From NCBI GenBank assembly GCA_965651905.1, contig CBFGUG010000003.1, forward strand, positions 129,976 to 193,975: DNA of 64,000 nucleotides, in the 5' to 3' direction. The position numbers and the translations under genes are program-made. The notes beneath the pieces are model-generated. The model ran no database searches. It was not told the origin of the DNA and saw only the letters and a list, made by a program, of their open reading frames with translations. Position 1 is the stretch's first letter; every line of letters starts with the position of its first letter. Shown here piece by piece: positions 1 through 8,161 of this stretch. The stretch comes from SZUA-265 sp965651905. Lineage in GTDB: Bacteria; Myxococcota_A; Polyangia; Polyangiales; Polyangiaceae.

Positions 1-580
1 GCTCGTCCGGATCGAGGTAACTCTTGGCGAGCAGCACCTGCGACACGACCTCGGCGGCCCCGAGGCCACGCGTCAACCCCGCTTGTCCGCTGGCACAGAA
101 CACGCAGCCCATGGCGCAGCCGACTTGCGTCGAAATGCAGAGGGTCACGGGTTTGGCAGGCGCGTCCCCCGCGCGTTCACCGTCAGCGTACGCCTCCGAG
201 TCGTCTTCACCCGCAGCCGCGACATCTGCATCCTCGTCGTTGCTCATCGGGATGAGAACGCATTCCACCGCGCGCCCGTCCTGAAGTCGCAGCAGAAGTT
301 TGCGCGTTCCGTCGTTCGAACGCTGAACCTGCTCGACCGTGACGGGCGCACTGAGCCCATCGCGCGCGAGCTCTTCTCGCAGCGATTTGCCGAGGTTCGT
401 CATCTGCTCTGGATCGAATACCTGCCGCTGGTGAATCCATTGAAACAACTGCCGACCGCGGAACGCCCGCTGTCCACGCTCGACGAACCACTGCTCCCAC
501 TCGTGGGCGAACCGCGCGACGGGGTGGATGTCCGCGATCGCGCGGCCTCGCGACTTGGTCGCGTCGTGCGTTTCACTCAT
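1..580 (-). CDS. rlmN: RlmN, 23S rRNA/tRNA adenine-C2 methyltransferase (truncated by window edge)
   Basis: Radical-SAM methyltransferase that modifies A2503 of 23S rRNA and A37 of some tRNAs. The first 193 codons are present; the rest lies beyond base 1. The product carries the radical-SAM signature CxxxCxxC (CAMGCVFC) preceded by CISTQVG, which is diagnostic of RlmN, and an N-terminal segment with FRGRQLFQWIHQR typical of the family. An acidic insertion (DEDADVAAAGEDDSEAY) sits before the cluster. The ATG at 580-578 overlaps the TGA of the upstream mazG-like gene as ATGA, implying translational coupling. It is the last gene seen of the ygfZ-cysK-mazG-rlmN run. The family call is firm; the C-terminal half cannot be judged. 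Confidence 0.93.
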   Translation of the reverse strand, partial: MSETHDATKSRGRAIADIHPVARFAHEWEQWFVERGQRAFRGRQLFQWIHQRQVFDPEQMTNLGKSLREELARDGLSAPVTVEQVQRSNDGTRKLLLRLQDGRAVECVLIPMSNDEDADVAAAGEDDSEAYADGERAGDAPAKPVTLCISTQVGCAMGCVFCASGQAGLTRGLGAAEVVSQVLLAKSYLDPDE

Positions 581-1455
581 GTCTTGCTCTCATTCCAGTA
601 ACCGTCGAGTTCGGCCAGCTCGATACCACGCGTCGGCTTGCCACGCTCGTCTCGGGGCCAGTCGCCATGCCGCTCGACTACCTCGCGCTCGACGACTTCG
701 AACCGCGCTCGGAACTTGTCGCACGCTGCGCGTAACGCTTGCTCAGGATCGAGCCCGAGGTGACGGGCCCAGTTGACCATCGCAAACAACAGATCGCCGA
801 ACTCCTCCTGCACACGTTCGGCGGATTCGTTTGCGACCGCGGCATCAACCTCCGCGAACTCCTCTTCGACCTTGGCGCGAGCGCCCTCGGCGTCGGGCCA
901 ATCGAACCCGACTGACGCAGCCTTCTTCGATGTGTCGCTGGCTCTGCGCAGCGCGGGAAGACTGCGCGGAATGCCGTCGAGCAGCGGTCGCCGTCCCTTC
1001 TCCTCGCGCTTGATCTGCTCCCAATTCGTCTCCACCTGCTCGGGAGTCTCCGCGCTCGAACTGCCGAACACGTGTGGATGGCGGCGAACCAACTTGGCGC
1101 AGATCGCCGACATCACGTCGTCGGGTCCAAACGCCCCACGACGACGGCCGAGCTCGGAGAGAAACGCCACTTGCAGCGATAGGTCGCCGAGCTCCTCACA
1201 CAGCAGTTCGTCGTCACCTTGGTCGATGGCATCGATCACCTCGCAAGCTTCTTCCAGCACGTAGCGACGCAGACTTCGCTCGTCCTGCTCCCTGTCCCAA
1301 GGACAGCCGTCTGGCGCGAGCAAGCGCTGCATCAGCTCGACCAAACTGCCGAAACTATTGCCCGTCTGCGTCGATAGCTGGGTGGCTCGAGGCACGCTGA
1401 AAGGCCGCATGTCGCGCAGCATACCGCGGATCGAACTGCGCCGCAGAGTGATCAC
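577..1455 (-). CDS. mazG: MazG nucleoside triphosphate pyrophosphohydrolase
   Basis: House-cleaning enzyme expected to hydrolyse NTPs/dNTPs to the monophosphate and pyrophosphate in the cytoplasm. The 292-residue product begins its first MazG domain at LMQRLLAPDGCPWDREQ, followed by the helical metal-binding EEACEVIDAID...EELGD elements, and a second similar domain (EEEFAEVDAAV...EEFGDLLFAMVNWAR) in the C-terminal half, as in E. coli MazG. It lies 36 nt after cysK and its stop overlaps the rlmN start, so the genes are probably co-transcribed. About 30 residues before the domain are unusual; a start at one of the internal methionines 12-16 codons in is possible. Confidence 0.92.
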   Translation of the reverse strand: MITLRRSSIRGMLRDMRPFSVPRATQLSTQTGNSFGSLVELMQRLLAPDGCPWDREQDERSLRRYVLEEACEVIDAIDQGDDELLCEELGDLSLQVAFLSELGRRRGAFGPDDVMSAICAKLVRRHPHVFGSSSAETPEQVETNWEQIKREEKGRRPLLDGIPRSLPALRRASDTSKKAASVGFDWPDAEGARAKVEEEFAEVDAAVANESAERVQEEFGDLLFAMVNWARHLGLDPEQALRAACDKFRARFEVVEREVVERHGDWPRDERGKPTRGIELAELDGYWNESKT

Positions 1456-1491
1456 GCCGCTTCATTCAGCAGCCGGCGAATACGCCCCGCC

Positions 1492-2439
1492 TCAGAACAA
1501 ATAACGCTCGCCCGTGTCGCACAGCACGGTGACGACGTGCCCCCCGTCGAGGCCCGCCGCAACCTTGCACGCGGCCGCGACGTTGGCGCCCGACGAGGGT
1601 CCCACGAGCAGCCCCTCTTCCAGGGCGATTCGGCGCGACATTTTTTCTGCGGCGACGTCGGTGATGCGAATCACCTCATCGAGCAGCGAAGTGTCGAGTA
1701 TGTCGGGAACGAACCCCGCACCCAGACCTTGAATTCCGTGCAGGCCAGGCTTGCCACCGCTGAGCACTGGACTCTTGTCGGGCTCGACAGCAACGATCTT
1801 CACCCCTGCACCGAGTTCCTGCTTGAGCTTGCGCCCCACACCCGTGATCGTCCCACCCGTTCCAACGCCTGCGACAAACGCGCGGAGTTCACTCGGAACC
1901 TGCGCCAGAATCTCGACGGCTGTCCCTTTCTCATGCGCGAGTGCATTGGCGGGGTTCGAAAACTGTCTGGGCATGAACGCACCCGGATTTTCTCGAACGA
2001 TGCGCTCTGCGCGTTCGACCGCACCCGCCATGCCACGTTGCCCGTCGCTGAGCTCGATTTCCGCCCCATAAGCACGCAGCAGCAGCCTCCGCTCCATGCT
2101 CATGTCCTGGGGCATCACGAGCACGCAGCGATACCCCCGCAGCGCCGCGATCATCGCCAAGCTGATGCCAGTGTTGCCGCTGGTGGCCTCGACCACGATC
2201 GCCCCAGGGCTGAGTTGTCCAGCCTCCTCCGCCGCATCGATCATGAACTGCGCGGGTCGGTCTTTGACACTGCCGCCAGGATTCTTGAACTCGAGCTTGC
2301 CCCAAACGGTCGCGCCACCCTCGGGAGAGAGGTTGGCCAAGCGCACGAGTGGCGTGCGGCCGATGACACTGACGGCATCGTCGAAAGCGAACGCTTGCGG
2401 GGCAGGAGGACTCTTGTGGTTCGCGTCGGTGTTGCTCAC
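1492..2439 (-). CDS. cysK: Cysteine synthase (O-acetylserine sulfhydrylase), PLP enzyme
   Basis: Makes L-cysteine from O-acetylserine and sulfide. The 315-residue protein shows the fold-type II PLP pattern: GRTPLVRL near residue 27, the PLP lysine in GGSVKDRP (K59), the substrate loop TSGNTG (86-91), the phosphate-binding GTGGT and the late PSSGAN motif. Length matches CysK/CysM. The choice between CysK and CysM or a cystathionine-synthase-like member cannot be made from motifs alone. It sits between ygfZ and mazG on the same strand with gaps of 46 and 36 nt. No sulfur-assimilation genes accompany it. Confidence 0.9.
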   Translation of the reverse strand: MSNTDANHKSPPAPQAFAFDDAVSVIGRTPLVRLANLSPEGGATVWGKLEFKNPGGSVKDRPAQFMIDAAEEAGQLSPGAIVVEATSGNTGISLAMIAALRGYRCVLVMPQDMSMERRLLLRAYGAEIELSDGQRGMAGAVERAERIVRENPGAFMPRQFSNPANALAHEKGTAVEILAQVPSELRAFVAGVGTGGTITGVGRKLKQELGAGVKIVAVEPDKSPVLSGGKPGLHGIQGLGAGFVPDILDTSLLDEVIRITDVAAEKMSRRIALEEGLLVGPSSGANVAAACKVAAGLDGGHVVTVLCDTGERYLF

Positions 2440-2485
2440 TGCTGACCTCGATACGACTGCTGACTCAATACGACAACGGCTGACG

Positions 2486-3349
2486 TCAAAACGACTCAGT
2501 CACGAGTTCCGCAGGAAGTTTCTCACTGCCCTGCTGAACGAACATCGGCGACGGAATCTTGGCGAGAGGTAGCTGAGCCATCGAGAGCCAACGCCCTGCT
2601 CGATCGCTGTACGCCGCGCTGGTGATCACCCCCAACTGCTGACCCGCGTCGTCCACCACGGGAGCGCCGACGGCAACTCCACTTGGGCTCGCGACGCCCA
2701 ACCTCACCACGCTTCGTGTGACCTTACCCCGCATGTCCTGCATGCAGACCACCTCTTGCCCCAGGTAGCAGCCCTTGCTCCAGTCGACAGCGCGCCGATC
2801 GAGCGCTGCTTCGTGAGGACGCGCCGACCCGTCGAAATCGACGCCGAACTGCGGCAAGCCGCGCTCGAGGCGCAGTTGTGTCCAGCTTCGTTCGTCGAGT
2901 TCCGGGGCGGTCACACTCGGAGGTGAATCTACCTCCCACACGATCGCGCGTTCCCCCAGCCCGGCGAGATCCAGCTGCCCTGACGCCACGACGGCAGGCA
3001 TCGCTACCTCTGGATCGAGCAACAGCCCCCAACGAAACCGTTCGCTGGCATCCACGATCTCGGCGTCCTCCATCACCAACATGCGGTCGAGCGACTCGAG
3101 TAGCTCTGGCGCTGAAGCCGTCGCGACTCCGACGAGCAGAGACTGCTTCGCCGCAACGACCCAACACACCCCCTGAATCTTGCCCGTGCGGTTGAGTGCC
3201 AACCCCCAAACGGCCTGCTCGGGAGTGCACGTCATCACGTTGCAGGTCAGGAGCCCGTTGAGCCACGACGCCCGCTCGGGACCCGACACTTCGAACGTCG
3301 CTCGGGGCGTACCATGTTTGCAAAAGAATCGCGCGGGTCGTTCACTCAT
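2486..3349 (-). CDS. ygfZ: YgfZ/GcvT-family folate-binding protein (iron-sulfur cluster repair type)
   Basis: Product of 287 residues related to the tetrahydrofolate-binding T-protein of glycine cleavage, but of the YgfZ type, which supports maturation or repair of iron-sulfur enzymes. The diagnostic YgfZ motif K-G-C-Y-x-G-Q-E is present as KGCYLGQE at residues 192-199 with its cysteine. The N-terminus carries the family pattern SGPERASWLNGLLTCNV. The start at MSERPARFF is preferred; the frame stays open 20 more codons to 3409, but that extension lacks family character. Cluster-containing RlmN lies in the same run, a plausible functional neighbour. Confidence 0.88.
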   Translation of the reverse strand: MSERPARFFCKHGTPRATFEVSGPERASWLNGLLTCNVMTCTPEQAVWGLALNRTGKIQGVCWVVAAKQSLLVGVATASAPELLESLDRMLVMEDAEIVDASERFRWGLLLDPEVAMPAVVASGQLDLAGLGERAIVWEVDSPPSVTAPELDERSWTQLRLERGLPQFGVDFDGSARPHEAALDRRAVDWSKGCYLGQEVVCMQDMRGKVTRSVVRLGVASPSGVAVGAPVVDDAGQQLGVITSAAYSDRAGRWLSMAQLPLAKIPSPMFVQQGSEKLPAELVTESF

Positions 3350-3460
3350 CGTTCGTCGCCAGCTGAAGTCTGTTTTCTGATACGTGGAGGAGCATCGAGC
3401 ACTGCGCAAGCCCCGCGTTCTGGGCGCTCTCGGATTTCCCCGAACAGCGTGCAGTGAGTG

Positions 3461-4264
3461 TCAGTCCCCGTGCAGCGAGTAGATCGGTCCCTCCTCGAGA
3501 CGAACCTTTTTGGTGGAGCCGCCAGTGCGGATCTCGAGGTCGAGGCCCGACTTGATGCTCGAGTTTATCAGTGACCTGACCTTCTTTTCGTCCAGACCCG
3601 CCGTCTTCTTGCCGTTGATGCTGACGATCTCCTCGCCCCCCTTCAGGCCCGCGCGGGTAGCAGGTGAATGCAGCAATACACGCGTGACCGCGGGGCCGTC
3701 TGCGCGAAGCTCGTAGAACATCCCGATTCCCCAGCGCGCCTTCGCTGGTGCGAAGTCCAAGGTGATCGTCGCACCCGTGTCACAGCGGATGTCAATCTGC
3801 CCAGTACCCCGGGCCTCCTCAGCGGGTTTCTTAATCTTCTTCACGCACACGGGTCGTGAGTGCATCGGGTTTTCGTCCCACACCTCCACCTTGATGATGG
3901 CGTCCCGCGGGACCATGTAGTTGCGCTTGGGCGTCTCGGGCCAAGTCGGCTGGAAGCTGTCCCGCGCCACCGCGGTTCGAAACAACTCCTCGTCGCCTAC
4001 CAACACCACGCCGTACGGGTCGGGCGCTCCACCGTCGTCGTCCCAGCTGCGCCCATCCCGAGTCTTCGGTGGGATCTCAACTTCCGCGAACGCGATGTAG
4101 TAGAGGTTGGGCGGAGGCGGCGGGTCGAACTCCGCATCGCTCGCTGGAGCCGAGATCGGCGTTTCCAGTTCGGGGTAGATGACGGCACATCCGCTCGACG
4201 CCAGTCCCACCGCCACGAGTCCCCACGATGTAGCTGTTCCCCATGATGTAACTTTTCCCAACAA
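3461..4264 (-). CDS. Putative lipoprotein with C-terminal PDZ domain
   Basis: Predicted exported protein of unknown function. The N-terminus has a hydrophobic stretch ending in LASSGC, a weak lipobox since serine is at -3. Then follow a proline-rich linker, a C2-like beta segment (IIKVEVWDENPMHSRP) with two cysteines further on, and a PDZ domain near the end (GIGMFYEL...SPATRAGLKGGEEIVSINGKK). The frame is open to an ATG at 4372, but that would collide with the divergent asnS start. A TTG near 4264 gives a conventional signal peptide, so the start is uncertain. The signal region includes an 18-bp imperfect duplication that repeats Thr-Ser-Trp-Gly. Possible role in envelope protein interaction or proteolysis. 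Confidence 0.65.
   Translation of the reverse strand: MLGKVTSWGTATSWGLVAVGLASSGCAVIYPELETPISAPASDAEFDPPPPPNLYYIAFAEVEIPPKTRDGRSWDDDGGAPDPYGVVLVGDEELFRTAVARDSFQPTWPETPKRNYMVPRDAIIKVEVWDENPMHSRPVCVKKIKKPAEEARGTGQIDIRCDTGATITLDFAPAKARWGIGMFYELRADGPAVTRVLLHSPATRAGLKGGEEIVSINGKKTAGLDEKKVRSLINSSIKSGLDLEIRTGGSTKKVRLEEGPIYSLHGD
4221..4256. repeat. 18-bp imperfect tandem duplication in a signal-peptide region
   Basis: Two adjacent 18-bp units begin CCCCACGATGTAGCTG and CCCCATGATGTAAC, with a decayed third unit after 4256. On the minus strand they encode repeated TSWG within the signal sequence of the PDZ lipoprotein. Confidence 0.7.
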
Positions 4265-4370
4265 TGCAAGCCCGCCCCACGACGCAACCCGACCCAGCAA
4301 CGACGGGCGATCCCCGACGCTACGCGCAAACCAGCGAGATTCCGACGACCACGACTCTGATAGTGACCAC

Positions 4371-5702
4371 ATGACGAGCCCAGACTACCATGAGCCAATG
4401 CCGGCAAGTGAAGCCCCGATCGTACGAGTCAGCGAGCTGGCCAGGCACGTCGGAACCGTGATCCGTCTGCAGGGCTGGCTGTACAACAAGCGCGGGAGCA
4501 AGAAGTTTCAGTTTCTCGAAGTCCGGGACGGCAGCGGAATCGCGCCGTGCGTGCTGGGAGCCAGCGACGCGCCCGAGGCCTTCGAATTGGCCCGTCACCT
4601 GACCCAAGAATCCACGGTCGTGGTGCTCGGAGAAGTCCAAGCCCATCCAAAGCTGGAGGACGTGTTCGAAGTCCACGTCAAAGGCCTGGAGGGCACTCCG
4701 GCGACAGATGAATACCCAATCACGCCGAAAGAACATGGCACAGACTTCCTGATGGATCGGCGGCATCTGTGGCTTCGCAGCAAGCGTCAACGCGCCATTT
4801 TGGGAGTTCGCCACAGCATCATCCGAGCCATCCGCGACTTCTTCGATGGGGATGGCTTCACGCTCGTGGACGCTCCGATCTTCACGCCAAATGCTTGCGA
4901 GGGAACCAGCACCCTGTTCCAGACCGAATACCACGAGGAGACCGCTTACCTCACGCAGTCAGGGCAGTTGTACATGGAAGCCGCCGCCGCGGCCGTGGGC
5001 AAGGCGTACTGCTTCGGACCAACCTTTCGCGCGGAAAAGAGTAAGACCCGCAGGCACCTTGCCGAGTTCTGGATGGTCGAGCCCGAGGTAGCCTTCATGG
5101 ACCTCGACGGTGATATGAACCTCGCGGAAAGGTTTCTGGAGTTCGTCGTCCAGCGCGTGCTTGCGGAGCGAACCACAGAGCTCCGCCTACTCGAACGCGA
5201 TACCGAGAAGCTTCAGAACGTCAAGGCGCCGTTCCCGCGGATCAGTTACGACGAAGCCGTGCAAGTCCTCGCTGGGCTGGGGCAGACTGTCCCGCCGGAC
5301 GATGACTTTGGCGCTGAGCACGAGACCCTGCTGAGCAATCAGTTCGATCGACCCGTGATCGTTCACAGGTACCCGTCAGCGTGCAAGGCCTTCTACATGA
5401 AGCGCGACCCCGAGTCCCCCAACCGAGCGTTGTGTATGGACGTGCTAGCCCCCGAAGGCTATGGCGAGATCATCGGCGGCGGCCAACGCGAAGACAGCCT
5501 GGAGCGACTCGAAAGCGCCATCGACACGCATGAACTACCTCGCGACGCGTTCGAGTGGTATCTGGATCTGCGTCGTTTCGGGAGCTTCCCGCACGCTGGG
5601 TTCGGCCTAGGCGTCGAACGCACAGTTGCATGGTTGTGCGGTTTGCCGCACGTTCGGGAGACCATTCCGTTCCCGCGGCTGCTGAACCGCTTACGCCCCT
5701 AG
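4371..5702 (+). CDS. asnS: Asparagine--tRNA ligase
   Basis: Charges tRNA-Asn with asparagine. The N-terminal OB-fold anticodon domain starts around VRVSELARHVGTVIRLQGW. The class II catalytic core has motif 2 (FRAEKSKTRRHLAEFWMVEPE) and motif 3 (GFGLGVERTVAWLCG). It lacks the bulky insertion of AspRS, and YLTQSGQLYMEAA fits AsnRS. From 4371 the protein is 443 residues, near family length; MPASEAP at 4398 is an equally good start, and no clear ribosome site separates them. The frame is open back to 4179 but that extension overlaps the divergent lipoprotein and is low complexity. Confidence 0.95.
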   Translation: MTSPDYHEPMPASEAPIVRVSELARHVGTVIRLQGWLYNKRGSKKFQFLEVRDGSGIAPCVLGASDAPEAFELARHLTQESTVVVLGEVQAHPKLEDVFEVHVKGLEGTPATDEYPITPKEHGTDFLMDRRHLWLRSKRQRAILGVRHSIIRAIRDFFDGDGFTLVDAPIFTPNACEGTSTLFQTEYHEETAYLTQSGQLYMEAAAAAVGKAYCFGPTFRAEKSKTRRHLAEFWMVEPEVAFMDLDGDMNLAERFLEFVVQRVLAERTTELRLLERDTEKLQNVKAPFPRISYDEAVQVLAGLGQTVPPDDDFGAEHETLLSNQFDRPVIVHRYPSACKAFYMKRDPESPNRALCMDVLAPEGYGEIIGGGQREDSLERLESAIDTHELPRDAFEWYLDLRRFGSFPHAGFGLGVERTVAWLCGLPHVRETIPFPRLLNRLRP

Positions 5703-6004
5703 CAAGCCGGGCAGAGTCCGCTCAGAATCTGGGCGCCCCACCCGATTTAGCCGCATCGAGACGTTTGCAGCGTGAGCTGATTGAGCCGCATGGCGGCTGG
5801 CTCGCGCGGCGTGGGCGAGCTAACATTGGAGGGCGTCAGACAAGAGGAGCCTACGGCTCCCCACGCACCCTTTTTCCCAGCGCATACGCCGCCTCCGGCC
5901 GCGCTCGCCCCCGGCTCGTTTGTATGCGCCTTCCGCCAGTTGCATCTACTTGACTGGATCGGAATGGGGTACAAACCGTCTGAAGCATCACACCAAGACA
6001 TCCC
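5703..6004. other. Intergenic region downstream of asnS
   Basis: About 300 bases with no convincing gene. Short frames here lack family features. It holds a weak hairpin (5846-5860) and the presumed promoter of the amidotransferase-like gene. Confidence 0.6.
5846..5875 (+). terminator. Possible weak terminator after asnS
   Basis: The inverted repeat GGAGCC-TAC-GGCTCC is followed ten bases later by TTTTT. The stem is short and lies 144 nt after the stop, so this is tentative. Confidence 0.3.
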
Positions 6005-6841
6005 ATGGCACGACTAGTCGGATTCATCAGCAACCGTAACGAACTCGGACCGCAGGTCCTGAGTGCGTATGCCGATGTTCTACGCACGACCAACACGCAA
6101 GATGGTCCACTGGGGTGGGGCATCGGTTTTCACCAATTCGGTGAAGTACTTCTGCGCCGCCGCCCACTCGACGAGCGTAAGGATATCAACCTCGCGGATG
6201 CAGCAGGCGGTCTCAAGACCGACGTCATGATCGGACACATTCGGCAACCGACCGTGGGCAACCTGCGAACCGAGAACACGCACCCGTTTCGCTATCGTCA
6301 GTGGCTGTTCGCTCAGACAGGCACGCTCGTCGGATTCGAGAGTGTGCGAGAACGACTGATGGAGATCCAGCCAGCGTTCTTGCGTCCCAACGTGCGGGGC
6401 GACACGGACAGCGAGTTGTTCTTCTATTTGTTCCTGTCGTACCTGCATGATGAGGGGCACCTGGATAGGCAGCACGTTCCAACCCCGATCGTTCACCAGG
6501 CGCTGCGCGACGCCTTGAAACTCGTTGACGATCTGTGTGTCGATGCGGGCGTGTCCCGACACAACGGCGACATCCTGCTCACGAATGGGGAGACGCTGAT
6601 GGCGGTACACCGCAGCGGCAAGATGGCGCTCCTCGACCTGCACGATCCAGAACACATCGATGCACTCCTGAACCCCGATCCCGGCAAGAGCAACCCCGCT
6701 CGCAATCTCGATCAAGTGCGGTGTAGCGTAATCGCGAGTGAACTCGAAACGCTCCCCGAGGGTTGGAAGCGCGTGGCTCCGGACACCATCACCACCGCGA
6801 CTCGGACCGAAGTACCAACGTCGGCACCCATCGAGGGCTGA
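6005..6841 (+). CDS. Class II glutamine amidotransferase-fold protein lacking the catalytic cysteine
   Basis: The 278-residue product has the N-terminal nucleophile amidotransferase architecture: a leading xRLxGF segment, GWGIGF near 37-42, HIRQPTVG (78-85) with the substrate arginine, NTHPF (91-95) and DTDSELFFYLFL. Active relatives begin Met-Cys-Arg-Leu, the cysteine becoming the catalytic N-terminal residue; here it is Met-Ala-Arg-Leu. The oxyanion motif is also altered, FAQTGT replacing FAHNGN. Glutaminase activity is therefore unlikely. No synthase domain is attached. It may be a binding or regulatory protein. The start is well supported because the fold begins at residue 2. The following lipoprotein gene starts 22 nt downstream. 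Confidence 0.85.
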   Translation: MARLVGFISNRNELGPQVLSAYADVLRTTNTQDGPLGWGIGFHQFGEVLLRRRPLDERKDINLADAAGGLKTDVMIGHIRQPTVGNLRTENTHPFRYRQWLFAQTGTLVGFESVRERLMEIQPAFLRPNVRGDTDSELFFYLFLSYLHDEGHLDRQHVPTPIVHQALRDALKLVDDLCVDAGVSRHNGDILLTNGETLMAVHRSGKMALLDLHDPEHIDALLNPDPGKSNPARNLDQVRCSVIASELETLPEGWKRVAPDTITTATRTEVPTSAPIEG

Positions 6842-6863
6842 TGTCACGCGTGGAGTGCAGGTA

Positions 6864-7493
6864 ATGGGCGCTCACTCGCGCGGGCCCCTGATGGCACTCA
6901 CTTTCGGCATCTCACTGGTCGTGGCCTGTGCTCCTCGCCCAACACACTCGGATGTCTCACCCCCAACGGAGCACCGCCAGCTTCCGTCTGCCGCGAAGGC
7001 GCTCGACCCCGGCTTCGAGTTGCCCTCGGGTGGTCGCACGCCGCATGACGACGATAGCATCGTCATTTTGGAAACCCCACGAGGGCACAGCGGAGTGCGC
7101 GCAGTGTTGACCGCGTTCTTCTCAGCCATCTCCCGAGAATCTGGCCCGGACCTGGCTAAGACTCTGACGGGAAACGCTATGTCCCACTTCCCAAACGGTC
7201 GTTCCACGGCTGCCCTCACAGGCTGGATGCGACGGTTCGCCCAAGACGACTACCGCGTCGTCGCACAGCAGCGACTTCCTGGCCCTGGCCCGATCGAGAC
7301 CTACACCGCAGGTCAGGTGAAGCGCTTATCCTCGTTACGCGACTTTCATCTACTGCCAGAGGACGACGAACTACTGGCGGTCGTGCAAGTGGACTCCGTG
7401 CCCCTGCTGGGCGCCTCGATGCTTTTCGTACTTCGCCCGAGCGGCGACGGCTACGAGATACGCGCGATGTACGAAGACTCGGCGCGGCTCTAG
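6864..7493 (+). CDS. Small lipoprotein of unknown function
   Basis: Product of 209 residues starting MGAHSRGPLMALTF, with a hydrophobic signal segment ending in the lipobox VVAC. The mature part begins with a proline/serine-rich linker and continues with about 130 residues containing GVRAVLTAFFSAI and HLLPEDDELLAVVQVDSVPL, reminiscent of NTF2-like lipoproteins, though no firm assignment can be made. The frame is open upstream to 6738 inside the preceding gene, but the signal peptide favours 6864. It probably shares the transcript of the amidotransferase-like gene. Confidence 0.7.
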   Translation: MGAHSRGPLMALTFGISLVVACAPRPTHSDVSPPTEHRQLPSAAKALDPGFELPSGGRTPHDDDSIVILETPRGHSGVRAVLTAFFSAISRESGPDLAKTLTGNAMSHFPNGRSTAALTGWMRRFAQDDYRVVAQQRLPGPGPIETYTAGQVKRLSSLRDFHLLPEDDELLAVVQVDSVPLLGASMLFVLRPSGDGYEIRAMYEDSARL

Positions 7494-7563
7494 CGTAGCC
7501 GAGCCGAACGACACTCTGCAGGCGTCGCCCAAACAGAGTTGCTGCCAGAGTTACCGCGAAACC

Positions 7564-8034
7564 TCACAGCCCAGACAGCACCAAGTAGCCGTCTCCGTTT
7601 GGCACCAACTCCAAGCGGTTGTCGGCAACGGTCCTGCGCCATGCCTCACCGTCGCCCGTGGGCACCTGGTAGCTCGCGCTGTAGGTGTAGTCGATGTAGT
7701 AGGTGTCGTTGCGCCCCTTGCCCACACGGCGGTAACGAATCTCGTAGCGAATCGCTTTGGCTTCGCCGAAACGTTCGTTGAGAAACTTACCGAGACCAGC
7801 CCGATCCAGATCGTCGCTGGAGTCGACGTTGCCGCCATCCTCGTAGTAGTCCGGGTGTGCGATCTGCAGCAGATAGTTCACATTGCGATGTTCGACCGCT
7901 TTCCGGTACCGCTCGCAGAAGTCGACGATCGAACGATTGAGTTCGTTATCCTCGACGTCCGTGTTGGGGATCAGCTGGGTTTGGCAGGCCAGCACCCCAA
8001 CCAGCAAAAGCATCATCACAACTACTTGCTTCAT
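7564..8034 (-). CDS. Small lipoprotein, NTF2-like
   Basis: Product of 156 residues. MKQVVVMMLLLVGVLAC is a clear lipoprotein signal peptide with lipobox VLAC. The mature part (IVDFCERYRKAVEHRNVNYLLQIAHPDYYEDGG) is typical of NTF2/SnoaL-like domains, a cone-shaped fold often used for small-ligand binding; the function here is unknown. The frame runs upstream to 8307 but overlaps moxR, so the start at 8034 is preferred. It lies 127 nt downstream of moxR on the same strand and may be co-transcribed with it. Confidence 0.75.
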   Translation of the reverse strand: MKQVVVMMLLLVGVLACQTQLIPNTDVEDNELNRSIVDFCERYRKAVEHRNVNYLLQIAHPDYYEDGGNVDSSDDLDRAGLGKFLNERFGEAKAIRYEIRYRRVGKGRNDTYYIDYTYSASYQVPTGDGEAWRRTVADNRLELVPNGDGYLVLSGL

Positions 8035-8161
8035 GGCTTCGACGCGAAACGCCCCAGCGAACGGGCGTATTCCGACGCGGGAACCTGCCAGGAACTCCAC
8101 CACAAAGGAAGTCGGATCGTCCGACCCGCTGTTCGCACGACTCCTCCGACCAGGTGCGGAC

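Noticed and set aside
83..601. 172-residue plus-strand frame at the window start
   Set aside because: Antisense to rlmN, whose CxxxCxxC motif and ATGA overlap with mazG are clear.
4179..4370. N-terminal extension of asnS
   Set aside because: The extra 64 codons are low complexity, overlap the divergent lipoprotein and precede the OB-fold by far more than in family members.
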